This document shows positions 1 to 8,738 of a DNA stretch of 64,000 bases, in pieces (the stretch's first letter is position 1; each line of letters starts with the position of its first letter). The stretch is taken from NCBI GenBank assembly GCA_023055425.1, contig JALGPY010000002.1, positions 122,338,088-122,402,087 on the forward strand, in the 5' to 3' direction. The notes below the pieces were generated by a model. The model was not told where the DNA came from, did no database searches, and was given only the letters and a program-made list of their open reading frames with translations. The DNA is from Linanthus parryae (taxonomy: Eukaryota; Streptophyta; Magnoliopsida; Ericales; Polemoniaceae). The position numbers and the translations under genes are program-made.

Positions 1-559
1 ACCCAAAATCAATAAAGTGCAACCCAAGACTAATTGGTTCATACTTTTCTTAGTGTGGAGTCAAATTTTTTTTTTGACCATCCCACTAAATGGTTCAACT
101 ACTCATAATTTAGTCAAATTAGAGCATTAACTATGGCAGTTGGAAATAGCTACATATTAGCTGCATGTTTTCAAGGCATTAATTATGGTGTTGGGAGTTG
201 TTTTTGGGTTGGAATTAGCTAATTAGTTGCTGCATGGTTTCAAGACTTTTAGTATGGTTTTTCCCATTCTTGGATGCTTATTCCAACATAAATAAGGGCT
301 GTAACCTAATGGATTATTCAAACTTTTATTATTATTTATCTTAATTCTTTGGATTATCTAACTAATTATGTATCTCTTTGGTGGATTCCTTAAGTGGTGA
401 GCCATTTACCTCATGTTCTGTATCTTAGAGTGGATTCTATAGGTGGTGAACCAATTTATCATTTGTTTGCTAGTTTGTGCATTACCAACCAAGCACAATC
501 TGTCACTATATACCGTTTCTTAAAACCAAACGGTATCATTTGGTATGCTCAAGTTCAAG
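1..559. other. AT-rich sequence without a recognisable gene
   Basis: No credible coding region is visible. Two similar stretches (about 125-185 and 190-250) share words such as TAGCTGCATG and TTGCTGCATG, followed by TTTCAAG, which suggests an old degenerate tandem duplication. The segment just before 560 holds GGTATC and TTTGGTATGC words that could be a decayed primer-binding region of an LTR element, but this is weak. Confidence 0.3.
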
Positions 560-728
560 ATGGGGAGACGTGGAGCTCCTATTCCTCAAGAATTTTATGC
601 CTTGAATGATGTTGAACGTGATATAGAGATATCTAAGCTCAAGAAAATAGTGGCGTTGCTTCTAGGGCAGCAAGAGAAACAACAGAGCAACGACAACAAC
701 AAAATAATGTCCGATCGAGAAGAGGTCA
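560..728 (+). pseudogene. possible gag N-terminal fragment of an unidentified LTR retroelement
   Basis: An ATG at 560 opens a short reading frame whose product starts MGRRGAPIPQEFYALNDVE and becomes glutamine-rich and charged. Short, charged N-termini just after a primer-site-like stretch are usual for Gypsy gag proteins, but no gag core motif is visible because the frame is cut at 729 by the LTR of element A. I do not recognise the family. It could equally be a fragment of an unrelated gene or a chance frame. The most that can be said is that element A seems to have landed inside older sequence here. Confidence 0.22.
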
Positions 729-840
729 TGTAATACCCAGTGTTTAAGCTAGGGGTTATTTGGTCATTTCAGAAAATTGAGATTTTTAAGAAATTTGATT
801 TCAAACTTATTAATGTCTTTTCCTTGAAATTTGATTTCAA

Positions 841-1684
841 GGAAACCTATAGACCTCACTTCCATCACCAAATTGGGAATGGCCTCTCTACTTTTCTCTG
901 GTATGACTCATGGCTGCCAGGAGGGCCAATTATCCCCCACACAAATGAAAGAGTTATGTTTGAAGCAGCTCTTCCAAGGGATGCTAGAGTCAGCTGCATT
1001 ATTCATAATGGGGAGTGGCAATGGCCCTGCCCCCATGGCTTGTACATTAGAGAATTAGTCCAACTCTCTTCTCAGATCTCTCTTCCTAGCTCTCAAGAAG
1101 ACAAGTTAATTTGGACTGCTGACCCTAGTGGACAGTTCACTACTAGTTCTGCTTGGCAGATTATAAGACCCAGGGGTCCTCCTATTTTATGGTCTGGAAT
1201 GTGCTGGTTTAAGGGTCATATCCCTAGACACTCTTTCATTTTATGGCTTGCTGGTTGGGAAAGACTTAGTACCAAAGACAGACTCCAAGCCTGGAACCTT
1301 GATACTGATCTTGAATGCAAGCTCTGTGATCAAAATGCTGAAAATCACTCACATATCTTCATGCACTGCCCATTTACTTGTCAGATATGGAGCTTCTTTG
1401 GGTTCTCTTTCTCTAATTATACTTCTTGGCAGGCTCTGTTGTTGGATCTAAGTCTCATTTGGAAGGGCAGCTCCCCTCTCCAGACTGCTAGGAAACTCTG
1501 TTTTTCTGCTGTGGTGTACTACATTTGAAGGGAAAGGAATGGAAGAATCTTCAACAACTCCAAGCAACCAGTTCAGAGTGTTATTAGACAAGTAGCTATT
1601 GCTGTTAGAGCTAGGCTTCAGAATCACAACCTGTTAAACCATGTACAGCTAAGTCAAATTCGTAGGCAATGGTGTATTGTTTGA
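841..1684 (+). pseudogene. LINE ORF2 C-terminal fragment (zf-RVT region)
   Basis: The translation from about 841 matches the region after the reverse transcriptase in the other LINEs here: ETYRPHF, then FLWYDSWLPGGP, FEAALPRDA and the zinc-binding zf-RVT module, whose CKLC ... HSHIFMHC cysteines and histidines lie around 1318-1371. This module is thought to bind nucleic acid. A TGA at 1526 replaces the tryptophan codon that other copies have in YYIW, and the frame then continues to the normal stop at 1682. The protein would normally be about 1,200 residues with endonuclease and RT domains; here both are missing, so it is dead. It is closest by eye to LINE G. Confidence 0.88.
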
Positions 1685-1735
1685 TTTGGTAGTCTAGCTT
1701 TAAGTTCATGCTAGTTTGCTCTTTGTATAGCTTTA

Positions 1736-1762
1736 CCTGGGGAATGCCCCTTGTAAACCTGT
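1736..1762 (+). other. LINE 3'-terminal hairpin module, copy 1
   Basis: CTGGGGAATGCCCCTTG followed by TAAACCTG, about 40 bases before the polyA end. GGGG and CCCC can pair around an AATG loop. The same module ends every LINE and LINE-like element in the window. Confidence 0.8.
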
Positions 1763-1811
1763 ATTTCTGCTTCTGTCTTCTTAATACATTTAAACTTACC
1801 CAAAAAAAAAA

Positions 1812-4725
1812 AGTATGAGAGTGTCACTTGAAATCTATGATGATATATATTTTTATTTTGAGGTTATTTTGTAGTTTTTAAAACTTGGATAAAACTACAT
1901 ACAACTTATTTGTATATTTGGGAGATACTTGTAGTTTTCTGAAAGTGAATTTTGACATTTATATACAAAGTGGTTTATTTGAAATTATTTGAAAATTTTA
2001 TAATTTATGAAAATTAACATTTATGTGTTACAATTAATTAAAAATTATATTTTCACCCCTCAACTTTTAGTTTTCACAAAGAAATTTCTCATTTATCAAT
2101 TTTACATTTTCTACCCCAACTTGCAATTCATCTCTTGTTTATATGTATCCAACTCACCCATCGTCTATCTTTGGCCAACTCTAATAAAATATTATTGCCT
2201 ATCTCTATCACATTCATCTCCATCAACTCCATCCCTTCCTACATATAGCACTCTCATTTATTTACATTTTTTCTCACCATGACTACTCAAATAAAATAAG
2301 ATTATTTCTTATGTAGATATTACACTTAATACATACATACCCCCGTCACAAATACTCTCTTCCATCACTCATCACTCTCACCCTCACTCTATCTCAAACT
2401 ATTTCATTTCTTTATATTCCCTTATCCTAAAAAAAAACTCAAATACTCTCTCATCTCTCTCCAAAAGCTCAACTCCCCAATTTGGAGGTAGACCATCAAC
2501 AAACACCTTCAAAACTACACGTTCTTGTCTTTAAATCATGAAAAACTTAAGTCCAAGCCCATATTTATCATTTGGGGAGTCATTTATTTCATCTTTCTCA
2601 AGAATTCAAGCTCTATAGGCTATGATTTAAGCATCAAACTTAATTTTTTTTCCATCTATTAGACTCATCATATTGATAGATCATGTTCTTGGTAGGAATT
2701 TGGTTTTCTTGAGTTGCATGTGTTGTTTGATCTTTTATTTGTAACTTTTAAACTTACTTATCTTCATCTCCAAACTTGATTCTTCATTTATATGGTTATA
2801 TCATGTGTTAGACATCAAAACTTAGGTTTTTTTCATGGAACTCACACTAGAACCCACTTGCACTTTGTGAATTTCTTGTTAGTTGCACTTGAATCTCAAG
2901 AATATTTTGTTAAGTTGTGTCAAGAGAATGTAAAAATCTTATTTCATGCTTGTAATTATGTTATTAGGGTGAAAATCAAGTCTTCTTAGATTGTACTTAC
3001 CATTAGAACCAAACTTTTGGAGTTTGTAAAAAATTGCATGTGATTACAATCTGGACAGTTTGTGAAAATGGTAGATTATCTCCAACTTTTGATTTTGTGG
3101 TATTTTGAAATCTTGCATATTATGAAACTAGACTCAAAGGGGGTCATTTTAAGGAAAAAAATAAACTTCATAGCCTTTTTGGTTAGGGAGATAAGCTCAT
3201 TCTAAGTTGCATGTTTTTTGAAAATCTGTTTGTGGACCAGTCTTGCCATTTTTGTCAAAACATCACTTTCCAGAAAAAAAATTCACCTCATTTTTGTGTG
3301 TGATTAAATTAGACACATAGGGTATTTATTCTGTAGAATATGGGCTTTTTTCACATTCTCCAAGTAGTAGTATTTGTCCTTAAAAGTTGAATCTTTCCGC
3401 ATAACTTGTCTCTGTATAGTAGTGTTTGTTTATTTTGTAACTTGAGTTTTATAATAACTATGCATGATTTACTTTATGATTCTGAAATTAGAAACATGTA
3501 GGTTCATCATAAATTTATTTAATAATTTTTGCAAACGCTTTGATATGATAAATATTGCCCTAAAGTCAGAGCTACAATTTTGTTCAGAATTGTACTTTCA
3601 TATATTTTAGAAATTTTATGTTTTTGAATTTTTGATTGTTATGTTGGATTTATTTTTGATGAGTAAACATAAATATATGTGAATCTGTTACATATAGGAC
3701 TATGTGGCATGTAGGGTTACATTGGACTATGTATGTATAGATTGGTCGTAACGAGTACGTTAAACGTGTGATTGTAGACATCGGCCTCGTAGGAAAGAGC
3801 GGTTGTCATTGGAGTGCTAAACTTACTTTCTTGCTTTTGGTTGTACTTCATATTCGTGGTAAGTACATATGTACGGCCTTTGCTTATCAAAATGTGCGTA
3901 TGTGTGCGATTTTTCAAATGAATGCTCTGTTATATGGAAAGTATGAGAATACATGTTTTCTACTCGAAAGTTGTTAAACTATTTTATTCATCTCCTTTGA
4001 GAACTCTCGGAATTTACTTGTGAAGTATTGATTACGATAAAGAGAATAAATAAGAAATCTAATAGATTTAGGAAGATGTACGGAGTTGTGTTTATTTATG
4101 GCTCCGGCGGTAGGCGCCAAACGATCCTCCCATTACTAATGGCTACGGTCATTAAAGCAATGCTTTGTCTGATAGGATAGAACTTTAATGTTCACAAATC
4201 CGTCCCCGACGAGCCATAATGTATCAAGGTATTGCGGCCAAGGGGTTTGTAGAGCTATAGAGTGGTACTTATACTTGTAAGGGTCACTACGGTATAGTAG
4301 TGTCGACACTTAAGGCCTTTTAGCCATGAATTGTGAGCGGAGATTGACGTATGCGCTCCCTTAATGCTCGGGTAAAAAAGGGGTTGATAGACCCTAGAAG
4401 GGAGCCTTTATGATTACTTCGTGATCCCTTTGTCTAGATCGATCATGTTGGTGGCTCTAGACATGCCTCAGCTAAACTTAACGGTTAATTCGACTTGAAA
4501 GAAAGTTGACTACTCTATTGATGTTGTTTGTGGCTCTGAATATGCCCTAATCGAATGAAATGAGTTGAAAGTCATTGGCTACTCCTTAATATCATTATCA
4601 GTTCAAAATAACCTGTTTACTGTAGATACTTTACTGGTTTAAGAATATATGTTTAAGAATATCTTTAAGTACTCGTGGTTTATTAACGTTTATAATTTCA
4701 GAGTTTCTTGCTACGCGATTAGTTA
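1812..4725 (+). other. element A LTR body, no gene
   Basis: AT-rich sequence that matches 13200-13660 plus 19447-21572 and 25080-25328 plus 26756-28759 over its length. Short open frames in it are not shared between copies. At 2249-2285 the undisturbed target of LINE B can be read; the same site is also empty in the third LTR near 26968. Around 4080-4440 lies a more GC-rich part (GGCTCCGGCGGTAGGCGCC; GTATTGCGGCCAAGGGG) present in two copies. Confidence 0.7.
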
Positions 4726-4789
4726 TAATTGTTCCAAATTTTTTCAAACTCTATTTTTTTTGGGTAAAATGTGAATTACTTAGACCACT
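4726..4789 (+). repeat. left copy of a 64-66 bp direct repeat flanking a LINE-tailed element
   Basis: From AATTGTTCC through a T-run, GGGTAAAATGTGAATTACT and TAGACCACT. It recurs at 6356-6421 with a few changes. Confidence 0.75.
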
Positions 4790-4886
4790 CAGTAGTGGTT
4801 TGACCACTAGTGAGAGAAAATCCTCTGCCTCCTCTCTAGAACAAAAAAATTGTACTAAAACCTTCCCCGAAATGCCTCTTTGTTTT

Positions 4887-5000
4887 ATAACCTTGTCACA
4901 ATTCAAAATTGGACATCTAACCTTCATTTGTGAGAGGGCAAAGTTGTTTGTCTTTTTCCTCCAAGGTTAGAAGTCCAATTTCGATTTCGGGTGAGGTTAT
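4887..5000. repeat. 38-bp inverted repeat, possible small MITE
   Basis: Arm 4887-4924 (ATAACCTTG ... TCTAACCTT) and arm 4963-5000 (AAGGTTAGA ... GAGGTTAT) are near-complementary over 38 bases around a spacer of about 38 bases. This resembles a miniature inverted-repeat element inserted in NA1, but no target duplication was found. Confidence 0.4.
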
Positions 5001-6277
5001 ATGGTCAATTGACCCTCTCTAGAAACTCATCAGAATTGTTCTTGGTTTCCTCCCCCTCTATGAGCTTGATTAATCTTTGATGGAGGGGAAGGGGGCGTTG
5101 GTTCAGATTCATGTTATGCATGGATCTAGATTATTCATGTTGAATAATTGGTATGATTCAGCTTTCTCTTGAGAGTTGTTTCATTCTGTTTTGGGTTTTT
5201 CTCCAAATTCTCTAATTCTTCCTTCTTCTCCATTTGGAGTCTGCTCCTTTTGTTTCTCTGTGTCTCTCTAATCTGGGTTGAGATTCATTTTGAGGGGTGA
5301 TGCTTGACCGATTTTTTGTGGTTTATTAACTGCCTTGCTTTGGTTCACCCGATTGTGAGTCATGTGCTCACTTGCTTTAACCACTGTGTTCTTCACTTCC
5401 AAACTATTCTTCTTATGATATTCAGCGTGTTTGGTTATGTATATCAGATGAATCCCACACTAGCGGTGTTGGTTGCGCACGAAGCTGGTTTTTCCGGCGA
5501 CTGGGGACTTTCCGTTCTACTTAACGGAGAAAGCTTCTACTGCCCCTCAACCATGGAGTCCGGATTCAATTCTGGACCGGGTCGAAGTGAGGTGACGGAG
5601 AGGCTCTTCTCCTGTTGAGAAGGCACCAGCTCCGATGGATTTTCTCCGATCTTGTGGGCTTAGTTGATGTGTTTTGTGCGATGGAGGTTCTGGTGCTTCC
5701 CACCTCCAGTGGCGACCCAACGACCCTCCACCATCGCAGTTTCAGGGGTCAATTTGTTTCCATTTCCCAGAGAGGGGGCTTGATTGGGGGAATTTTTTAT
5801 CCTTTTCTGCTGGTCGAAGCGAGGAGTAATTATTGCTTGCTCCAAGAGCAAATATGACATGGTGCTCTAAGCAATACATCACAGGACACGTCAGGAACAT
5901 GTAGGAATCCACTTTCTTTTGTCTACCACTCATTCTCTTTCCTACCGTCGAGCTGCTAGGTGTGGCTTGTTTGTGGTTCGATCAAATTAATGCTCTGATG
6001 TGATGACCGCCTGCTCCATGTCATGTGACCTGACTGTTTTGACTTCCCCATGTGCCAACTTGTATAGGCTATGATGATGATTCACATCTGAGCCTATCTT
6101 TTTCCTCATTACTTTACATAATTGGTGTAATTGTAAACTTTAAATAAATTAAACAGAAAGGTAGGGGTGTGTCCCATTGTTGCCTGCACACATAATGTAA
6201 TATCTAGATTTTTAGGCATAGTGTTTGTGCTAGTATTTCTCTAGCTTGTTGTTGTTTCGGCTGATTGGCAAAGCTTT

Positions 6278-6302
6278 CCTTGGGGAATGCCCCTTGTAAA
6301 CC
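6278..6302 (+). other. LINE 3'-terminal hairpin module, copy 2
   Basis: CTTGGGGAATGCCCCTTG then TAAACC, near the end of NA1, followed after about 25 bases by an AATCCAAAATTCACA tail. Confidence 0.75.
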
Positions 6303-6355
6303 TTGTATTAACTTTCCTCCTTATTAATCCAAAATTCACATTTTTTTTAATTAAT

Positions 6356-6421
6356 AATTGTTGCGAATTTTTCCAAACTCTATGTTTTTTTATGGGTAAA
6401 ATGTGAATTACTTAGACCACT
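6356..6421 (+). repeat. right copy of the 64-66 bp direct repeat flanking NA1
   Basis: Matches 4726-4789 with small changes; the LTR of element A continues after it. Confidence 0.75.
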
Positions 6422-6625
6422 TTCCGAACTCTATTACTTATAATTCTTTCAAATCTCTTGATTTATTACAACTTATACTTGTGTGCGACTCATTGTTTTA
6501 CATGTCGTGGTGTGTATTTACTTAGTTTTCACTAATTATTTTCAAACTGTGGTGTCTGCATTGCTTTTTAAAACCACCACAGGTTATTGCTTGTCGGGAT
6601 GGGAACGCGGATCGATACGAGGATG

Positions 6626-6913
6626 TTAGCTTAAGTTATAATTCCTCCGTAACGCATCTTTCTCATCGCTTTGACCTTTTGACTCGTAACTGGGTCACTT
6701 TGACCCGATGATTTGGATAGCGAAGCGATGTAATTTTTGGATAATTGTATCATGGTGTTGTAGATTAACTTGTATTCTAAAACATCATGAAAAATTATCA
6801 AAAAGTTGGATCGTTTTACTATCCAAATCACCGGGTCAAAGTGACCCAGTGAATAGTGGTAAAAGTCAAAGCGATGAGAAAGAAGCGTTACGGAGGAAGT
6901 ATCACTTAGCTTA
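6626..6913. mobile_element. foldback (MITE-like) element with possible 8-bp target duplication
   Basis: Almost the whole segment is an inverted repeat: CCTCCGTAACGCATCTTTCT on the left answers AGAAAGAAGCGTTACGGAGG on the right, and ACTGGGTCACTTTGACCC answers GGGTCAAAGTGACCCAGT. As a result both strands read near-identical peptides (MIWIVKRSNF on minus, MIWIAKRCNF on plus). The word TTAGCTTA occurs directly outside both arms (6626-6633, 6906-6913) and may be an 8-bp target duplication, which would suit hAT or Mutator-like foldback elements. It could instead be a structured part of the LTR; other copies of this LTR part are absent from the window. Confidence 0.55.
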
Positions 6914-7055
6914 TTTCAAACATATTGATCTTGTAAACTTTTCTTCTCATAGTTTGTTGTATTTATTGGCTAAATTGTAATATTCGTAACTATATTTCTA
7001 CGTTTGGTTATCGATTGTCTCTTTAACCATGAACGAGAACCTGGTTTGTTTCAGT

Positions 7056-7067
7056 TAGTATCAGAGC
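7056..7067 (+). other. primer-binding site of element A
   Basis: TAGTATCAGAGC, one mismatch from the usual plant initiator-Met site TGGTATCAGAGC, two bases after the LTR end CA at 7052-7053. Confidence 0.8.
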
Positions 7068-7544
7068 ATCGATTCTCCCGTTAAAGTGACTTTTCGATTT
7101 CCATTAGTAGTGAATAAGAAAGATTACACGTTTTCGGAATTTAAAAATTAAATATGATAACTCAGTTGGGAATAAATGAAGTAAACAAGCTTTCGGGGAG
7201 TTGGGTACCTACGTATTGTTAAACTAGATTTGTGCCATATGGATTAACTGTTAATTTCTAATTGAGACGCGAGTCATGCAAAATTTACTTGAATTTTTAC
7301 ATGTGCAGTACTTATTTGACACACTTATTTAAATCGAAATGCTTGCCATACTTGTGTAATGCGAATCTTTGACTCTTTATGTTCCTATGTTAATTTGTCA
7401 ACGAGAGAGTAACGACGTTATGACTTAGATGACCCCGAGACCATTCTTTTCTTACCTATGTGCAACAACTTTTAAGATAATACTCTGTTTTGTTTCATTT
7501 TGAGTTAATTTGACATAGTCATTTCCAAAATTAGAAAGAATTTA
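7068..7544 (+). other. element A internal region, non-coding 5' part
   Basis: No gag frame can be read. The last part (GGAGTAACGACGTTA ... CATTTCCAAAATTAGAAA) is matched at 24246-24383, which shows it is element A sequence. In that copy it runs on to the same sequence seen here after LINE C at 12463. With LINE C removed, only about 1.1 kb of internal sequence is left, so this copy is non-autonomous or heavily deleted. Confidence 0.65.
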
Positions 7545-7550
7545 CCTTTC

Positions 7551-8705
7551 ATGTTCGTCAAGAATACGGTTTTCAAAATGTGGGGTAAATTAGGTTTGAA
7601 AGCTATCTCTGCAAACTCAGAAGGAGTGTTCACTTTCAAATTTGATAATGTGCAAGAGTGTGCTGATATTATTGAAAATGGACCATGGGATGTAGGAGGA
7701 AGAACCCTTATTTTGAAACCTTGGGCCCCTATGATGGATTTAAGGAAGACAAATGCTAAAAGAGTCCCTATTTGGGTGAACATGTACAATCTCCCCACTG
7801 ATTTCTGGACAGAAGAGGGTCTCAGCTTTGTTAGCAGTGCTATAGGTGTACCTATTGATGCTGATAAACAAACCAAGGATGGAACAAGAACCTCTTTTGC
7901 AAGAGTCTGTATTGAGATTGGTGCAACTAAGCTTCCACCTAAGAAATTTACTGTTTGCTCCATGGGAGAGGCAGTGGATGTTGAGTTTGAGTATCCGTGG
8001 TTCCCACCTTTAAGTTTATCTTGTCAAGTGTTCGGACTTCGGTGCCCTCCTGCTCCAGCCAGACCAGTTGAAAAGGGCAAGAAATGGAAACCAACAGATA
8101 AGGGAAAGAATGTAGTAGAGGTCGATCTCCATGTGGATCTTATTGACAAACTACAGAGTGTGTCTGCACCTTGTACGGGTCAGGTTAAGGTCTCTGGGAG
8201 TGATATTGCTTCTTGTAGCAAACAAGCCCTTGTGGATTTGAACAACTATGAGTTTGAAAGCTGCTCTGATTCTGGAAATGAGGAAGAGATTCTTAATGAG
8301 TTTGAAGCATCTCAGCTGGGTGAGGCCATTCATTCTTACAACTTGGGGGCATCAACTCCTTTGATCACCACAAGAGATTCTGTGAACGCTTCAGTTGAGT
8401 GTTTTTTACAAACAATTGAGAAAGTTAATGCAGCTAGCATTGATCCAGCTCCACCTTCTCAAGTCCTCTTGCATAGTGATAGCCACCACATATCATCTAC
8501 TCCTACCCAAAACATTGTTCCACCAATGAGTGATGAATATGTTGGATCTCCATGGATCAACGTGGTTAGTAGAAGCCAGAAGAAGAAACTTGCACAGAAG
8601 AGAGCTGAGGTGGCTAGACTGAAGAAGAAGGCTTCTCCAAGGAATTCTGGTGGTTCACAGCTGAATGGAGGTTCTCTGTCAAGACAGAGAAGAGGGAAGT
8701 TCTAA
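7551..8705 (+). pseudogene. LINE C ORF1 protein, N-terminally truncated (DUF4283-type)
   Basis: ORF1 proteins of plant L1 LINEs bind the element RNA in a cytoplasmic ribonucleoprotein. The part left begins in the DUF4283 (RRM-like) domain: FVKNTVFKMWGK, ENGPWDVGGR, LTDFW-type NLPTDFW and the FARVCIEI strand. The knuckle that reads CLQCKVFGHRC in LINE D is here SLSCQVFGLRC, so the first cysteine and the histidine are lost. A charged linker follows, and the C-terminus is basic (SRQRRGKF), ending at 8705. The real start codon lies in the missing 5' part (LINE D has about 150 more residues); the Met at 7551 is internal. Confidence 0.88.
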
Positions 8706-8738
8706 ATCCTTTCCCCAACCCCCCTTTTTTGTCACATT

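Larger units (their letters stand above)
837..1811 (+). mobile_element. 5'-truncated L1-type LINE inserted in the element A LTR
   Basis: Sequence absent from the other two element A LTRs begins near 837 and ends in TTTACCC plus a run of A at 1811, after which LTR sequence resumes at AGTATGAG. It covers only the last third of a LINE ORF2 and the 3' UTR, the usual outcome of incomplete target-primed reverse transcription. A clean target-site duplication could not be delimited. Confidence 0.85.
4790..6355 (+). mobile_element. non-autonomous LINE-tailed element, copy NA1
   Basis: The left end (ACTAGTGAGAGAAAATCC ... CTCTCTAGAAC) resembles LINE 5' ends here, and the right end carries the LINE hairpin module (6278-6302) and an A/T-rich tail. 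Between them there is no LINE ORF, only unrelated non-coding sequence with CT-rich and GC-richer parts. The stretch around 5015-5100 (CTCTCTAGAAAC ... CTCCCCCTCTATG) and 5580-5640 (GTCGAAGTGAGGTG) resembles 59892-59990 and 60376-60395, so it is a family and not a one-off. It is presumably mobilised in trans by LINE protein. Open frames at 5304-5857 show no motifs and I reject them as genes. Confidence 0.6.
729..7053 (+). mobile_element. 5' LTR of a long-LTR Ty3/Gypsy element (element A), with nested insertions
   Basis: The LTR starts TGTAATACCC and ends TTTCA directly before a primer site at 7056. Its first bases match the segments at 13101 and 24997, both of which follow a polypurine tract, so 729 is an LTR start and not an arbitrary repeat edge. 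The three copies can be followed side by side: TTAGGGGTTATTTGGTCATT near the start, the long AT-rich middle, and the part containing GTATTGCGGCCAAGGGG. Removing the LINE fragment (837-1811) and the LINE-tailed element (4790-6355) leaves an LTR of about 3.8 kb. LTR start, initiator-Met primer and polypurine tract suit a Tekay/Del-like chromovirus, but no coding region survives to prove the lineage. Confidence 0.72.

Noticed and set aside
2007..2989. Short hydrophobic open frames in the element A LTR
   Set aside because: AT-rich by-products; the matching positions in the other two LTR copies do not keep the frames.
5304..5857. Two overlapping open frames of 80-104 codons in NA1
   Set aside because: No motif, no similar frame in NA2 or NA3 at the same place, composition like non-coding sequence of the element.
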